From contig NZ_PYMA01000001.1 of the NCBI RefSeq assembly GCF_003026495.1, positions 310,001-374,000 of the forward strand: a DNA stretch of 64,000 nt. The letters run 5' to 3'. Positions within the stretch are counted from its first letter, which is position 1, and every line of letters begins with the position of its first letter. Source of the DNA: Photobacterium sanctipauli (GTDB lineage Bacteria; Pseudomonadota; Gammaproteobacteria; Enterobacterales; Vibrionaceae). The notes below the pieces were generated by a model, which was given only the letters and a program-made list of their open reading frames with translations, was not told the DNA's origin and did not search any database. A program made the translations under genes and the position numbers. Shown here one piece after another: positions 34,687 to 43,701 of the stretch.

Positions 34687-35988
34687 TCAGCTATACATTA
34701 TTTGGGGCAGAAGTAACGCAACCCCTGGGATCAACACGATAATCGCAAGTCGAACCATATCCGCTACCCAGAAAGGAACAACCCCTTTGAAAATGGTCGA
34801 CGTTTTGATGTCTTTTATCACCCCTGAGAGAACAAACACATTCAGTCCCACCGGCGGTGTTATCAAGCTGATTTCGGTCACGACAACCACAACGATACCA
34901 AACCAAATTGGGTCGAAGCCCATTTGCACCACAACGGGGAAGAAAATTGGCACGGTCAGCAGCATCATCGACATACTTTCGAAAACACAGCCAAGCAAGA
35001 TGTAAATCATCAAGATCACTGCCATTGCCAAATATGGTGACATCTCGACGGCCACAATCATCTCGATAAGTGCATCAGGCAAGCCTGCTCGGTTGACAAA
35101 GTTCGATAAAATCAAGGCAGAGATCACCACCGCAAACAACGCTGCAGACGTTTTGGCAGTATCCAACAAGATTTCACGCATCACTTGATAATTCAGCGCC
35201 CCTCGGAAAAACGCTAATGCGAATGCACCACATGCACCGATCCCAGCGGCCTCCGTTGGCGTGAACGCACCAATGTAAATCCCGCCCATCACTAAAACAA
35301 ACAGCATGATGGTTGACGCTATGCCTTTCAGGGCAATCAAGCGCTCTTTCCAGCTCATGCGCTCGCCCGGAGGAGCTGATGTAGGATCACGGTAAACCAC
35401 CCAACGAACAGCCATCAAGTAAAGTACAATACCCAATACGCCCGGTATAAAGCCAGCAGCGAACAATTCGCGAATACTGCTCTCGGTAAGTAGACCGTAT
35501 ATCACCAGCATGACACTTGGCGGGATCAAAATCCCCAGGGTGCCACCAGCGGCAATCGATGCCGATGCCAAGCCATCTGAGTAACCGTATTTACGCATGG
35601 GTGGCATTGCTACCTTCGACATGGTTGCCGATGTCGCAAGGCTCGAACCACAAATAGCCGAGAAACCGCCACAAGCCAGAATGGTCGACATCGACAAGCC
35701 GCCCTTGCGGTGACCAACAAAGGCATTACACGCTTGGTAAAGCTCTTTAGACAGGCCCGCCTTGGTGACAAAGTTACCCATCAAGATAAATAGCGGTATC
35801 ACCGACAAGCTGTAATCCTGCCCGGTATCAATGATACGGCGCGCCGCCATTGACATGGCCGCCATCCAATTATAATCAACCAGATACCAGAAGCCGAAGA
35901 AGCCAACGACGCCCATTGCAAATGCCAACGGCAGCCGAAGAAATACCATGATAAGCAGGCAAGCAAAGCCAATAATTGAAGCAATCAT
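34687..35988 (-). CDS. TRAP transporter large permease subunit DctM
   Basis: This 433-residue membrane protein with about 12 segments is the ion-coupling subunit of a DctP-type TRAP transporter. Family landmarks are VIPLFILMGNFVTKAGLS, CGGFSAICGSSLATSATMSKVAMPPMR (split), GTLGILIPPSVMLVIYG and ITPPVGLNVFVLSGV. It overlaps the small permease gene by ATGA. The cluster context suggests it imports 3-hydroxyphenylacetate or a related aryl acid, although most DctM proteins carry C4-dicarboxylates or sugar acids. Confidence 0.92.
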   Translation of the reverse strand: MIASIIGFACLLIMVFLRLPLAFAMGVVGFFGFWYLVDYNWMAAMSMAARRIIDTGQDYSLSVIPLFILMGNFVTKAGLSKELYQACNAFVGHRKGGLSMSTILACGGFSAICGSSLATSATMSKVAMPPMRKYGYSDGLASASIAAGGTLGILIPPSVMLVIYGLLTESSIRELFAAGFIPGVLGIVLYLMAVRWVVYRDPTSAPPGERMSWKERLIALKGIASTIMLFVLVMGGIYIGAFTPTEAAGIGACGAFALAFFRGALNYQVMREILLDTAKTSAALFAVVISALILSNFVNRAGLPDALIEMIVAVEMSPYLAMAVILMIYILLGCVFESMSMMLLTVPIFFPVVVQMGFDPIWFGIVVVVVTEISLITPPVGLNVFVLSGVIKDIKTSTIFKGVVPFWVADMVRLAIIVLIPGVALLLPQIMYS

Positions 35989-36530
35989 CCATTATTTCCT
36001 TCAGTTATTTCAGTGTTCGCGACAACGTCACCTGTCGCAGCGCGGCCGGAAAACATCTTCCTCGTGTATACACCCGCATTCGCCAGTGTCAGTACCCCGC
36101 CAACAAAGCCAGTCACTGCGATTAAGTAAGTCACATAGCCCGTTGGGATCTCCAGGATTTCTGACACTTCTTCATACTCCAATGAACGACCCGCTAATTT
36201 CCAGTTGGTCATCGCCACCAGAATCAGTGCCACTGAACACACTAGGTTAATGACAACCTGGCGAATGTTAATCCAGCGCTTCGGGAAGTAGCTATCGAGC
36301 AAATCGACACTAATATGCTCTTCATCCCAAGAAACAAGCGGAAATGCCATAAACACCATGACGGCCAGCAAAACCTCTATCAACTCCGTCGCGCCAGTAA
36401 TGGGCATATCAAAGAAATATCGGCCGAAGACATCAACGAAAGTGATCACCATCATTAACACTAAGCTGAGGGCGGCGAGGGCTTCTAGCCCTCGCTTAAT
36501 GCCCGTTGAAATACGAGCATTCATCATCAT
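35985..36530 (-). CDS. TRAP transporter small permease subunit DctQ
   Basis: This 181-residue protein has four transmembrane segments and the DctQ pattern: LMMVITFVDVFGRYFF, ITGATELIEVLLAVMVFMAFPLV (split) and EEHISVDLLDSYFPKRW. It overlaps both neighbours by four bases (ATGA), so all three TRAP subunits are translationally coupled. It starts with three Met codons; the first overlaps the dctP stop and is taken. Confidence 0.9.
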   Translation of the reverse strand: MMMNARISTGIKRGLEALAALSLVLMMVITFVDVFGRYFFDMPITGATELIEVLLAVMVFMAFPLVSWDEEHISVDLLDSYFPKRWINIRQVVINLVCSVALILVAMTNWKLAGRSLEYEEVSEILEIPTGYVTYLIAVTGFVGGVLTLANAGVYTRKMFSGRAATGDVVANTEITEGNNG

Positions 36531-37555
36531 TCACCTAATGCGGTAAGTTGGTCTTGGTAGAAGTCGTAAGCGGCTGGGCCATCAACCTTGCGCTTTTTCG
36601 CTGTTTTGTACCAATCGGTCTGAAGATCTTTGCCTAGTACCTTCAATTCAGCGACCATCGAGTCTGGGGCGTAGCTAAACTGGTTACCGGCAGCTTTCGC
36701 GGCTTCAACAGCGGCGATGTCAGCATCATCCATCATTTTACCGAACAAACGCGACAACTTTTCACCTGATACCGCCATGATCGCTTCACGGTCTTCTTTC
36801 GAAACACCACGCAATGTATCTTTGTTCATCACAATGGCGAAACTCCCGCGGTATAGACCACCCGGCACCACCATGGTGTAAGGCGCTACTTCATTTAGGC
36901 GGAAGCTACTGAGTGACTCAAGGGTGAGGAAGGTACCGTCAACAACACCTTGTGAAAGGGATTCATACACCTTGGTGGTTGGGATAGAAACAGAGGTGAC
37001 TTTCATTTCTTTGGCCAACTGGCCAATCACACCGCCGCCGATACGGATTTTCTGACCACGAAGGTCATCCAAAGATTTCACTTCTTCGCGGGTAATGATC
37101 TGCCCCGGTCCATGAACGGCAACCGCCATAACATCTAAGCCCCGGTGCTCCTTGCCTTTGCTCAAGTATTTGTCATAGGTACGCCAGTAGGCAACAGACG
37201 AAATCTCAGAACTTGCCCCTTCGGTGAAGGTAGGAATCTCTGGCATTTGAGTCAGTTTGAATCGACCCGGCTTATGACCATGGAAAATCCAGCTTACCTC
37301 GCCAATGCCGTCGGTGACCAAGTCAACCTGAGACTGCGGTGGACCTAAATCATACTCCACTTTAACCGTTACACGACCGTCGGTTGCTTCTTCGATCCAC
37401 TCCCCCCATGTCGGCCAGATAACCTTGTTCACACCGTGATTAGGCGATCCCCAAGTACTGATTCGAATGACTTTCTCTGGTGCGGCAAAAACGTTCCATG
37501 ACGCGGACAGCATAGCAGTGGCACCAAGCAGTAGCGCCGTTTTTGAAACTGACAT
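36527..37555 (-). CDS. TRAP transporter solute-binding protein DctP
   Basis: This 342-residue periplasmic receptor begins with a signal peptide (about 24 residues, ending NVFA). The DctP fold is shown by VIRISTWGSPNHGVNKVIWP, GQKIRIGGGVIGQLAKEM and TTKVYESLSQGVVDGTF, containing the conserved Arg that binds the ligand carboxylate. The frame opens at 37585, but AAGGA before the ATG at 37555 and the signal peptide fix the start. It heads the leftward operon and is divergent from the homogentisate operon. Confidence 0.92.
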   Translation of the reverse strand: MSVSKTALLLGATAMLSASWNVFAAPEKVIRISTWGSPNHGVNKVIWPTWGEWIEEATDGRVTVKVEYDLGPPQSQVDLVTDGIGEVSWIFHGHKPGRFKLTQMPEIPTFTEGASSEISSVAYWRTYDKYLSKGKEHRGLDVMAVAVHGPGQIITREEVKSLDDLRGQKIRIGGGVIGQLAKEMKVTSVSIPTTKVYESLSQGVVDGTFLTLESLSSFRLNEVAPYTMVVPGGLYRGSFAIVMNKDTLRGVSKEDREAIMAVSGEKLSRLFGKMMDDADIAAVEAAKAAGNQFSYAPDSMVAELKVLGKDLQTDWYKTAKKRKVDGPAAYDFYQDQLTALGE

Positions 37556-37578
37556 ACATCCTTCCTTTTGTTTCACTT

Positions 37579-37593
37579 GTAACAATATGTTAC
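37579..37593. promoter_or_regulatory. Palindrome upstream of dctP
   Basis: GTAACAATATGTTAC has perfect 5-bp arms around AATAT and lies 24 bp before the dctP start. It shares CAATAT and GTTA elements with the palindrome at 37712-37727, so both are candidate MarR operators. Confidence 0.5.
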
Positions 37594-37680
37594 TAGAGCC
37601 ATTGTTGTTTGATTATTTATTTTTTAACCATCCATTAACAATAAAACATGCTCTTAAAGAACTATCAACGCCAATTTTAT

Positions 37681-37727
37681 TAGACTTTAGTCTAATTGCG
37701 CTCAAGGTTTGTTAGCAATATTGTTAA
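37681..37727. promoter_or_regulatory. Two palindromes upstream of the homogentisate operon
   Basis: TAGACTTTAGTCTA (37681-37694) has 6-bp arms; TTAGCAATATTGTTAA (37712-37727) has one mismatch in 8-bp arms and resembles the site near dctP. Both lie in the divergent promoter region. Confidence 0.5.
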
Positions 37728-37858
37728 TGAAAATTTAGTTTCATTTGCAACTAATAAGCAATGGAACTACTGTTAACCATAAATGAATCTCTGTTGTACT
37801 CAGCCACATCAAAGAAACGGCTAAACAGGTTCAATCACCGTTTGAAAGGATGCTCAAA

Positions 37859-38815
37859 ATGACTAAGAAGTTTGCTTCACATGCTGACGTTGAAATCAAG
37901 AAAGTCAGCTTTGATAAATTAGCCGAAGGGGTTTACGCCTATACCGCAGAGGGCGATCCGAACACGGGTATCATCATTGGCGATGACAGCGTCATGGTCA
38001 TCGATACACAAGCAACCCCTGCCATGGCCGAGGACGTTATCAACCGCATCCGCGAAGTAACAGACAAGCCAATCAAGCACATCGTCCTAAGCCACTACCA
38101 TGCTGTACGCGTATTGGGTGCATCTGCTTATGGCGCTGAAAACATCATTGCCAGCCAAAACACCTACGACCTGATTGTTGAGCGTGGCCAACAAGACTAT
38201 GAATCAGAAGTTGGTCGCTTCCCTCGCCTATTCGCCGGTGTAGAAACGGTACCGGGCCTAACTTGGCCAACCGTTGTGTTCGACAAGAAGATGACCCTAT
38301 ACATGGGTAAACGCAAAGTGGAAATCATGCACCTAGGTGCAGGCCACACCAAAGGCGATACCGTGGTATGGCTTCCTGAAGAGAAAATCCTATTCGCTGG
38401 CGACTTGGTTGAATACGGTGCTACCCCATACTCAGGTGACGCCTACCACAAAGAATGGCCAAACACGCTGGACAAGCTGCTAGCGCTTGAGCCTCAGCAA
38501 CTCGTACCAGGTCGTGGTGAGGCACTAACAACACCTCGCCTATGTCAGGACGCTATCGAAGGCACCCGCGCATTCGTAAGCACCATGTTTGAATCGGTGA
38601 AGGCAGGTAAAGAAGCCGGTAAATCACTGGCTGATTGCTACCGCGATACCTACCAAATCCTTGCACCTAAATATGCGGAATGGGTGATCTTCGAGCATTG
38701 CCTACCGTTCGATATTACACGCTGTTACGACGAAGCAGGCGACTACGAGAATCCTCGCATCTGGACAGCAGAGCGTGATACTGAAATGTGGCACTCACTA
38801 CAAGACGCACTGTAA
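37859..38815 (+). CDS. MBL-fold protein with incomplete metal site, first gene of the homogentisate operon
   Basis: This 318-residue cytoplasmic metallo-beta-lactamase-fold protein resembles SoxH/glyoxalase-II-like hydrolases. The usual HxHxDH reads SHYHAVR (His79 and His81 kept; Asp becomes Val83 and the third His becomes Arg84). GHTKGD (His163) and FAGD (Asp182) are kept, but the last PGHG-type His is Arg219 in PGRG. Metal site 1 could still form; site 2 seems lost. GAAAGGA before the ATG at 37859 overlaps an earlier ATG, so the later one is used. It is the first gene of the aromatic operon, 26 bp before the hydroxylase gene. Role unknown; it might hydrolyse a lactone or thioester by-product, or be non-catalytic. 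Confidence 0.88.
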   Translation: MTKKFASHADVEIKKVSFDKLAEGVYAYTAEGDPNTGIIIGDDSVMVIDTQATPAMAEDVINRIREVTDKPIKHIVLSHYHAVRVLGASAYGAENIIASQNTYDLIVERGQQDYESEVGRFPRLFAGVETVPGLTWPTVVFDKKMTLYMGKRKVEIMHLGAGHTKGDTVVWLPEEKILFAGDLVEYGATPYSGDAYHKEWPNTLDKLLALEPQQLVPGRGEALTTPRLCQDAIEGTRAFVSTMFESVKAGKEAGKSLADCYRDTYQILAPKYAEWVIFEHCLPFDITRCYDEAGDYENPRIWTAERDTEMWHSLQDAL

Positions 38816-38841
38816 ACCGCCAAGGAATGGAGGATACATAA

Positions 38842-40521
38842 ATGCACTCAACCTATACCAACCCTGTTTATGACTACGTGAAGCACGCAGATCAAGCGGG
38901 GACACATACCGCTCACCACCCTGTCATCATCGTTGGTGCAGGGCCAATCGGTCTTGCTGCTGCATTGGATTGCGCCACGCATAACCAGCCTGTTGTGGTA
39001 CTTGACGACAACAATACCGTGAGTGTGGGCTCGCGAGCAGTATGCTACGCCAAGCGATTCCTTGAAGTCGTTGACCGCGTAGCCGGTGAAGCTGGCCAGC
39101 GTATGGTAGACAAAGGCGTGACATGGAATACAGGTAAAGTTTTCCTTGAGGAAGAACAGGTTTACCAATTCAACATGTTGCCTGAAGCGCACCATCGCCG
39201 CCCAGGCTTTATCAACCTACAGCAATACTACATGGAAGAGTATTTGGTTGATGAAACACAAAAGCACCCAGAAACGGTTGATCTTCGCTGGAAAAACAAA
39301 GTCACCGCTATCGAAGATTGCAAAGACAAAGTTTTCCTCACCATCGATACGCCTGATGGCGAATACCGTCTAAGTTGCGATTACCTGATTGTTGCCGATG
39401 GCGCAAACAGCGATATCCGCACCATGATGGGCTTGGAAAGCAAAGGACAGATCTTCAAAGATCGCTTCCTGATTGCTGACGTGGTCATGAAAGCAGACTT
39501 CCCGTCTGAGCGTTGGTTCTGGTTTAAGCCTCCATTCCACAAAGGCCACTCAACCTTGCTTCACAAGCAAGCAGACAACGTGTGGCGTATCGACTTCGAC
39601 TTGGGTTGGGACGCCGATCCTGAAGAAGAGAAGAAGCCCGAGAATGTGATCCCTCGCGTGGCCGCCATGTTGGGCCATGAAGACTTCGAGCTTGAGTGGT
39701 GCAGTGTGTATACCTTCCGCTGCCGCCGTATGGATAAGTTCCGTCACGGCCGCGTGCTGTTCACTGGCGATGCCGCACACCAAGTCAGCCCGTTTGGCGC
39801 CCGCGGTGCCAATTCCGGCATCCAAGATACAGATAACCTGATCTGGAAACTGAAGCTGGTTCTTGACGGCAAAGCCCCGACGCAACTTCTCGATACTTAC
39901 AGTGATGAGCGTGTTTACGCGGCGGATGAAAACATCATGAACTCAACCCGTTCAACCGATTTCATTACACCAAAAAACAACATCAGCCTGATGTTCCGTG
40001 ACACGGTATTGGATCTTGCGGATCAATACGAGTTCGCTCGCCCAATGGTGAATTCTGGTCGCCTGTCTGTGCCGGCTCGCTTGTCAGGCTCAGCGTTGAA
40101 TACCGAAGACAACGAGACATTCTGCAGCGAAATGCTACCGGGCACGGTATCGACCGATGCACCTGTCACGTTGGCAGACGGCTCGCAGCATTGGTTGCTA
40201 AACCAAATCGGTAACGCCTTCACCGCCATTTATTTTGCCGACAGCAACAGCGATATCCCAACGGAAGCGCTTCAGGCATTAACCAAGCAAGCCATCCCGG
40301 TTAAGCCACTCGTGCTGTTTAGCAAAGAGGCCGAGTTGATTGAGCTACCAGAAGGTATCACTACCCTTCAAGATGAATCTAACGTGTTGTTTGATCGCTT
40401 TGATGCCCAGCCATCAACGACTTACCTCTTCCGCCCCGATCAGCACGTAACGGCACGCTGGCGTGAATTCAATCCTGAGAATATTAATCAGGCCATCGCT
40501 AAAGCAACGTGTAACGGATAG
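38842..40521 (+). CDS. FAD-dependent 3-hydroxyphenylacetate 6-hydroxylase, flavoprotein component (MhaA-like)
   Basis: This 559-residue aromatic hydroxylase is of the PHBH/MhpA fold. FAD motifs are VIIVGAGPIGLAAAL (residues 28-42), a DG-type element YLIVADGANSDIR, and FTGDAAHQVSPFGARGANSG near residue 310. In P. putida U the homologous system is a flavoprotein of about 63 kDa (MhaA) plus a very small coupling protein (MhaB), turning 3-hydroxyphenylacetate into homogentisate. The size here, the 75-residue gene directly after it and the homogentisate genes that follow match that system. GGAGG precedes the ATG. A related meta-hydroxylated aryl acid as substrate is possible. Confidence 0.85.
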   Translation: MHSTYTNPVYDYVKHADQAGTHTAHHPVIIVGAGPIGLAAALDCATHNQPVVVLDDNNTVSVGSRAVCYAKRFLEVVDRVAGEAGQRMVDKGVTWNTGKVFLEEEQVYQFNMLPEAHHRRPGFINLQQYYMEEYLVDETQKHPETVDLRWKNKVTAIEDCKDKVFLTIDTPDGEYRLSCDYLIVADGANSDIRTMMGLESKGQIFKDRFLIADVVMKADFPSERWFWFKPPFHKGHSTLLHKQADNVWRIDFDLGWDADPEEEKKPENVIPRVAAMLGHEDFELEWCSVYTFRCRRMDKFRHGRVLFTGDAAHQVSPFGARGANSGIQDTDNLIWKLKLVLDGKAPTQLLDTYSDERVYAADENIMNSTRSTDFITPKNNISLMFRDTVLDLADQYEFARPMVNSGRLSVPARLSGSALNTEDNETFCSEMLPGTVSTDAPVTLADGSQHWLLNQIGNAFTAIYFADSNSDIPTEALQALTKQAIPVKPLVLFSKEAELIELPEGITTLQDESNVLFDRFDAQPSTTYLFRPDQHVTARWREFNPENINQAIAKATCNG

Positions 40522-40532
40522 GAGAGATTGTG

Positions 40533-40760
40533 ATGACAACGCCGAACACCAACAACCAGCTGATCTTAACGCCGAACCTGGACGATACCGATGGCTTTTA
40601 TAACCGCCTGATTGATCTTCATCGCCACGGTGACGAGCAGCTAAGCCAAAAAATCAATGCCCGACTCATTTTGACTCTGGCAAACCATATTGGAAATAAC
40701 GACATTCTGCAGCAAGCCCTTGATATTGCCGCACCAACTGAGGAGAGCAACAATGCGTAA
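40533..40760 (+). CDS. Small coupling protein of the hydroxylase (MhaB-like, DUF2783)
   Basis: This 75-residue soluble protein reads LILTPNLDDTDGFYNRLIDL, HRHGDEQLSQKINARLILTL and HIGNNDILQQAL, a helical pattern that fits DUF2783. In P. putida U a protein of similar size (MhaB) is needed for productive coupling of NADH oxidation to hydroxylation by MhaA. A GTG lies three bases earlier, but the ATG at 40533 has GGAGAG at good distance. Its stop overlaps the start of the next gene by eight bases, so synthesis is linked to that of the dioxygenase. Confidence 0.82.
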   Translation: MTTPNTNNQLILTPNLDDTDGFYNRLIDLHRHGDEQLSQKINARLILTLANHIGNNDILQQALDIAAPTEESNNA

Positions 40761-41880
40761 GTGGTTCCAGTTTCCTATCAAAGAAGGAAAAGCCTCAAAC
40801 CAAGCCCACTGCGACTTACCAGAGCAGAGCTTTGAGCGCGAAATTGGCAAAGAAGGCTTCTTCGGTCCGGCAACCCACATGTACCACACCCATGCGCCAA
40901 CGGGTTGGACTGAGTGGCAAGGCCCGCTTAAGCCGCGAGCATTTGATACCAACAAGCTGGAAGAAAAAACCAACCAGCCTTTCAACGCGACCGAGCTGTT
41001 GAGCAATGCTAACGTCAAGGTACGCATGTGGCACTGTGACAGCAACATGACCGAACTTGCACGCAATGGCGACGGTGATGATGTGCTGTTTATCCACCAA
41101 GGTAGTGGTGACCTGTACTGTGACTACGGCCACATCAGCTTCACCGATGGTGATTACCTGATGATCCCACGCTCAACCAACTGGCGTATCGAAATCAACG
41201 AGCCGGTATCGGTATTGATGATTGAAGCGACCAATGGCTCATACATGAGTGCTGAGCGCGGTATCGTTGGTGACCACGCCATCTTTGATCCGGCAGTGTT
41301 GGAATACCCAACCATCAACGACAAGTTTGACGCCCAGCGTAGCAGCAGCGACAACTGGACGGTACTGCTTAAGAGCCGCAACCAGATGAACCAAATCAGC
41401 TACCCATTCAACCCGCTCGATGCGCAAGGCTGGAAAGGCAACCTGACTGTATTCAAGCTGAACTGGCGTGATATTCGCCCGTTGATGAGCCACCGCTACC
41501 ACCTGCCGCCATCAGCACACATCACCTTTGTTGCCAATGGTTTTGTTATCTGTACGTTTGTGCCACGCCCTATCGAATCGGATCCAGGCGCGTTGAAAGT
41601 ACCGTTCTACCACAACAACGATGACTACGATGAAGTGCTGTTCTACCACAAAGGCGACTTCTTCAGCCGCGACAACATTGAAGCAGGCATGGTAACGCTT
41701 CACCCTTGTGGCTTCCCGCATGGCCCACACCCGAAAGCTGCCGCTGCGGGCGCCAAGCATGCCAAGAAAGAAACCGACGAGGTTGCGGTCATGATCGATA
41801 CTCGCATGCCGCTAGATGTACCTGAATTACCACAAGGTGTCGAGAACACCGACTACGTGAATTCATGGATTGAAAAATAA
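40753..41880 (+). CDS. hmgA: Homogentisate 1,2-dioxygenase (short form)
   Basis: This 375-residue cupin-fold iron dioxygenase opens the homogentisate ring to maleylacetoacetate. Iron-ligand candidates are His287 and Glu294 in VPFYHNNDDYDEVLFYH and His323 in PHGPHP; both segments match the corresponding parts of eukaryotic HGD. It is shorter than the usual 430-445 residues and lacks part of the N-terminal region, as in the short bacterial homologues. AGGAG 7 bp before the ATG at 40753 fixes the start, overlapping the coupling-protein gene. Gene order with FAH and MAI homologues downstream strongly supports the function. Confidence 0.88.
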   Translation: MRKWFQFPIKEGKASNQAHCDLPEQSFEREIGKEGFFGPATHMYHTHAPTGWTEWQGPLKPRAFDTNKLEEKTNQPFNATELLSNANVKVRMWHCDSNMTELARNGDGDDVLFIHQGSGDLYCDYGHISFTDGDYLMIPRSTNWRIEINEPVSVLMIEATNGSYMSAERGIVGDHAIFDPAVLEYPTINDKFDAQRSSSDNWTVLLKSRNQMNQISYPFNPLDAQGWKGNLTVFKLNWRDIRPLMSHRYHLPPSAHITFVANGFVICTFVPRPIESDPGALKVPFYHNNDDYDEVLFYHKGDFFSRDNIEAGMVTLHPCGFPHGPHPKAAAAGAKHAKKETDEVAVMIDTRMPLDVPELPQGVENTDYVNSWIEK

Positions 41881-41900
41881 GTTAGTAAAGGAATAACACA

Positions 41901-42890
41901 ATGAAACTCGCTTCTCTTAAAAACGGCCTTGATGGTCAGCTGATCCTTGTCTCGCGTGACTTAACCACCGCCGTTAGTGCCAGTGACCTTGCGCCTACAT
42001 TGCAACATGCACTGGACAGCTGGGCACAAGTTGAAGGCAAGCTGGAAGAACGCTACCAACAACTCAACGACAAACAGTGTGCAGATACCTTTGCTTTTGA
42101 TCCAGCAGCATGTGCATCGCCACTGCCTCGCGCCTACCAGTGGGCAGACGGCAGTGCTTATGTGAACCACGTTGAACTGGTTCGTAAGGCCCGTAATGCC
42201 GAAATGCCAGCTTCATTCTGGACTGATCCGCTCATGTACCAAGGTATGAGTGATGGCTTTATCGGCCCTCGCGACGATATCAGCGTTCGTGAAGAAAGCT
42301 ACGGTATCGACTTCGAAGCAGAGATTGCCGCGATCACTGACACCGTACCTATGGGCTCAACACCTGAGCAGTCGGCGTCTCACATCAAGCTGCTGATGTT
42401 GGTAAACGATGTATCACTACGTAACCTCATCCCATCAGAACTGGGCAAAGGCTTCGGCTTCTTCCAGTCTAAGCCTGCGTCGGCCTTCTCGCCTGTGGCT
42501 ATCACACCAGACGAGCTTGGTGATAACTGGCGTGACTCGACGGTTCACCACCCGCTAACCGTTCACCTAAACGATGAGCTGTTTGGTAACCCGAATGCCG
42601 GTGTTGATATGACCTTCAACTTCGCCCAGCTGGTTAGCCACGTCGCGAAAACCCGCCATGTTGGCAACGGTACCATTGTTGGCTCAGGAACGGTGTCAAA
42701 CGTTAACCGCTCAAGTGGTTCATGCTGTCTAGCTGAAAAGCGCATGCTGGAAATCATCGAGTTCGGTGAAGCAAAAACACCATTCATGCAGTTCGGTGAC
42801 CAGGTACGCATCGAGATGTTCGATGACCAGGGCAACAGCATCTTTGGTGCTATCGACCAAACCGTCGTCCAGTACCCAGTATCTCAATAA
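41901..42890 (+). CDS. hmgB: Fumarylacetoacetate hydrolase family protein
   Basis: This 329-residue enzyme would split fumarylacetoacetate into fumarate and acetoacetate. It has the FAH metal site: REESYGIDFEAEIAAITD (paired Glu) with a preceding Asp, followed by LLMLVNDVSLRN and the C-terminal GSGTVSNVNRSSGSCCLAEK. The length fits the 330-residue FAH-like enzymes of homogentisate operons rather than the 420-residue eukaryotic form. AAAGGA precedes the ATG; spacing to the dioxygenase is 20 bp. Confidence 0.9.
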   Translation: MKLASLKNGLDGQLILVSRDLTTAVSASDLAPTLQHALDSWAQVEGKLEERYQQLNDKQCADTFAFDPAACASPLPRAYQWADGSAYVNHVELVRKARNAEMPASFWTDPLMYQGMSDGFIGPRDDISVREESYGIDFEAEIAAITDTVPMGSTPEQSASHIKLLMLVNDVSLRNLIPSELGKGFGFFQSKPASAFSPVAITPDELGDNWRDSTVHHPLTVHLNDELFGNPNAGVDMTFNFAQLVSHVAKTRHVGNGTIVGSGTVSNVNRSSGSCCLAEKRMLEIIEFGEAKTPFMQFGDQVRIEMFDDQGNSIFGAIDQTVVQYPVSQ

Positions 42891-42910
42891 CAACCGAAAA
42901 GGGGTAACTC

Positions 42911-43543
42911 ATGAAGCTCTATGACTATTTCCGCTCATCGGCCGCTTACCGTGTGCGTATCACCTTAAACCTAAAGCAAATTGGCTGGGAGAGCGTACCG
43001 GTATCGTTGCTGAAAGGCGAGCAGTCAGACCCTTCATATACCGACATTGCCCCTGCCGGGCTGGTACCGGCATTGGACACGGGTGAGCATATCCTCACCC
43101 AGTCGCTGGCCATTTGTGAGTACTTGGACGAAGCGTTCCCAGACACCCCCTCCGTCCTACCCGCAGGTAGCCTTGCGCGGGCCCAATGCCGGTCGCTGGC
43201 CTACCAAGTAGGTTGCGATATCCATCCACTCAACAACCTTCGGGTACTCAAGTATCTCACCAATGAACTTGGGGTCTATGAAGAGCAAAAGCAGCAATGG
43301 TACCACCACTGGTTGCACAAAGGATTCGCTGCATTAGAACAGCAACTAAAGCACCAGGGAACGCCATTCTGTTGCGGTGACACACCAACGTTGGCCGACA
43401 TTTGTCTCGTCCCGCAAATGTACAACGCTAAGCGGTTCAACCTTCCGCTGAGCGACTACCCAACCTTGGTGGCTATCGACAAGGCGTGTAATGAATTGGA
43501 GGCATTCATTGCCGCCCACCCAGATAACGCACCGCAAGCATAA
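42911..43543 (+). CDS. maiA: Maleylacetoacetate isomerase (zeta-class GST)
   Basis: This 210-residue enzyme uses glutathione to isomerise maleylacetoacetate to fumarylacetoacetate. The N-terminal thioredoxin-like domain has the zeta signature as YFRSSAAYRVRITLNLK (catalytic Ser; Cys of the eukaryotic motif is Ala, as in many bacteria), and the C-terminal helical domain has GDTPTLADICLVPQMYNA. It is the last gene of the hydroxylase-dioxygenase operon and is followed by a strong terminator. Confidence 0.92.
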   Translation: MKLYDYFRSSAAYRVRITLNLKQIGWESVPVSLLKGEQSDPSYTDIAPAGLVPALDTGEHILTQSLAICEYLDEAFPDTPSVLPAGSLARAQCRSLAYQVGCDIHPLNNLRVLKYLTNELGVYEEQKQQWYHHWLHKGFAALEQQLKHQGTPFCCGDTPTLADICLVPQMYNAKRFNLPLSDYPTLVAIDKACNELEAFIAAHPDNAPQA

Positions 43544-43587
43544 CAATAGTCGACATAACAAGATAACAGCGTGAGTGGCAATATTTA

Positions 43588-43616
43588 GCCGGGCCGTCAT
43601 CGCCCGGCCCTCTTTT
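43588..43616 (+). terminator. Terminator after maiA
   Basis: A GC-rich 7-bp stem GCCGGGC / GCCCGGC with a seven-base loop is followed by CCTCTTTTT. It separates the homogentisate operon from the CoA-transferase genes. Confidence 0.85.
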
Positions 43617-43701
43617 TCAATCTCAAGATTCAATATCCACCCAATAAAAACAGACAGCTCCCAATACGGGAACATCATCAGGCTTTAGAAGGAATAGAAC
43701 C

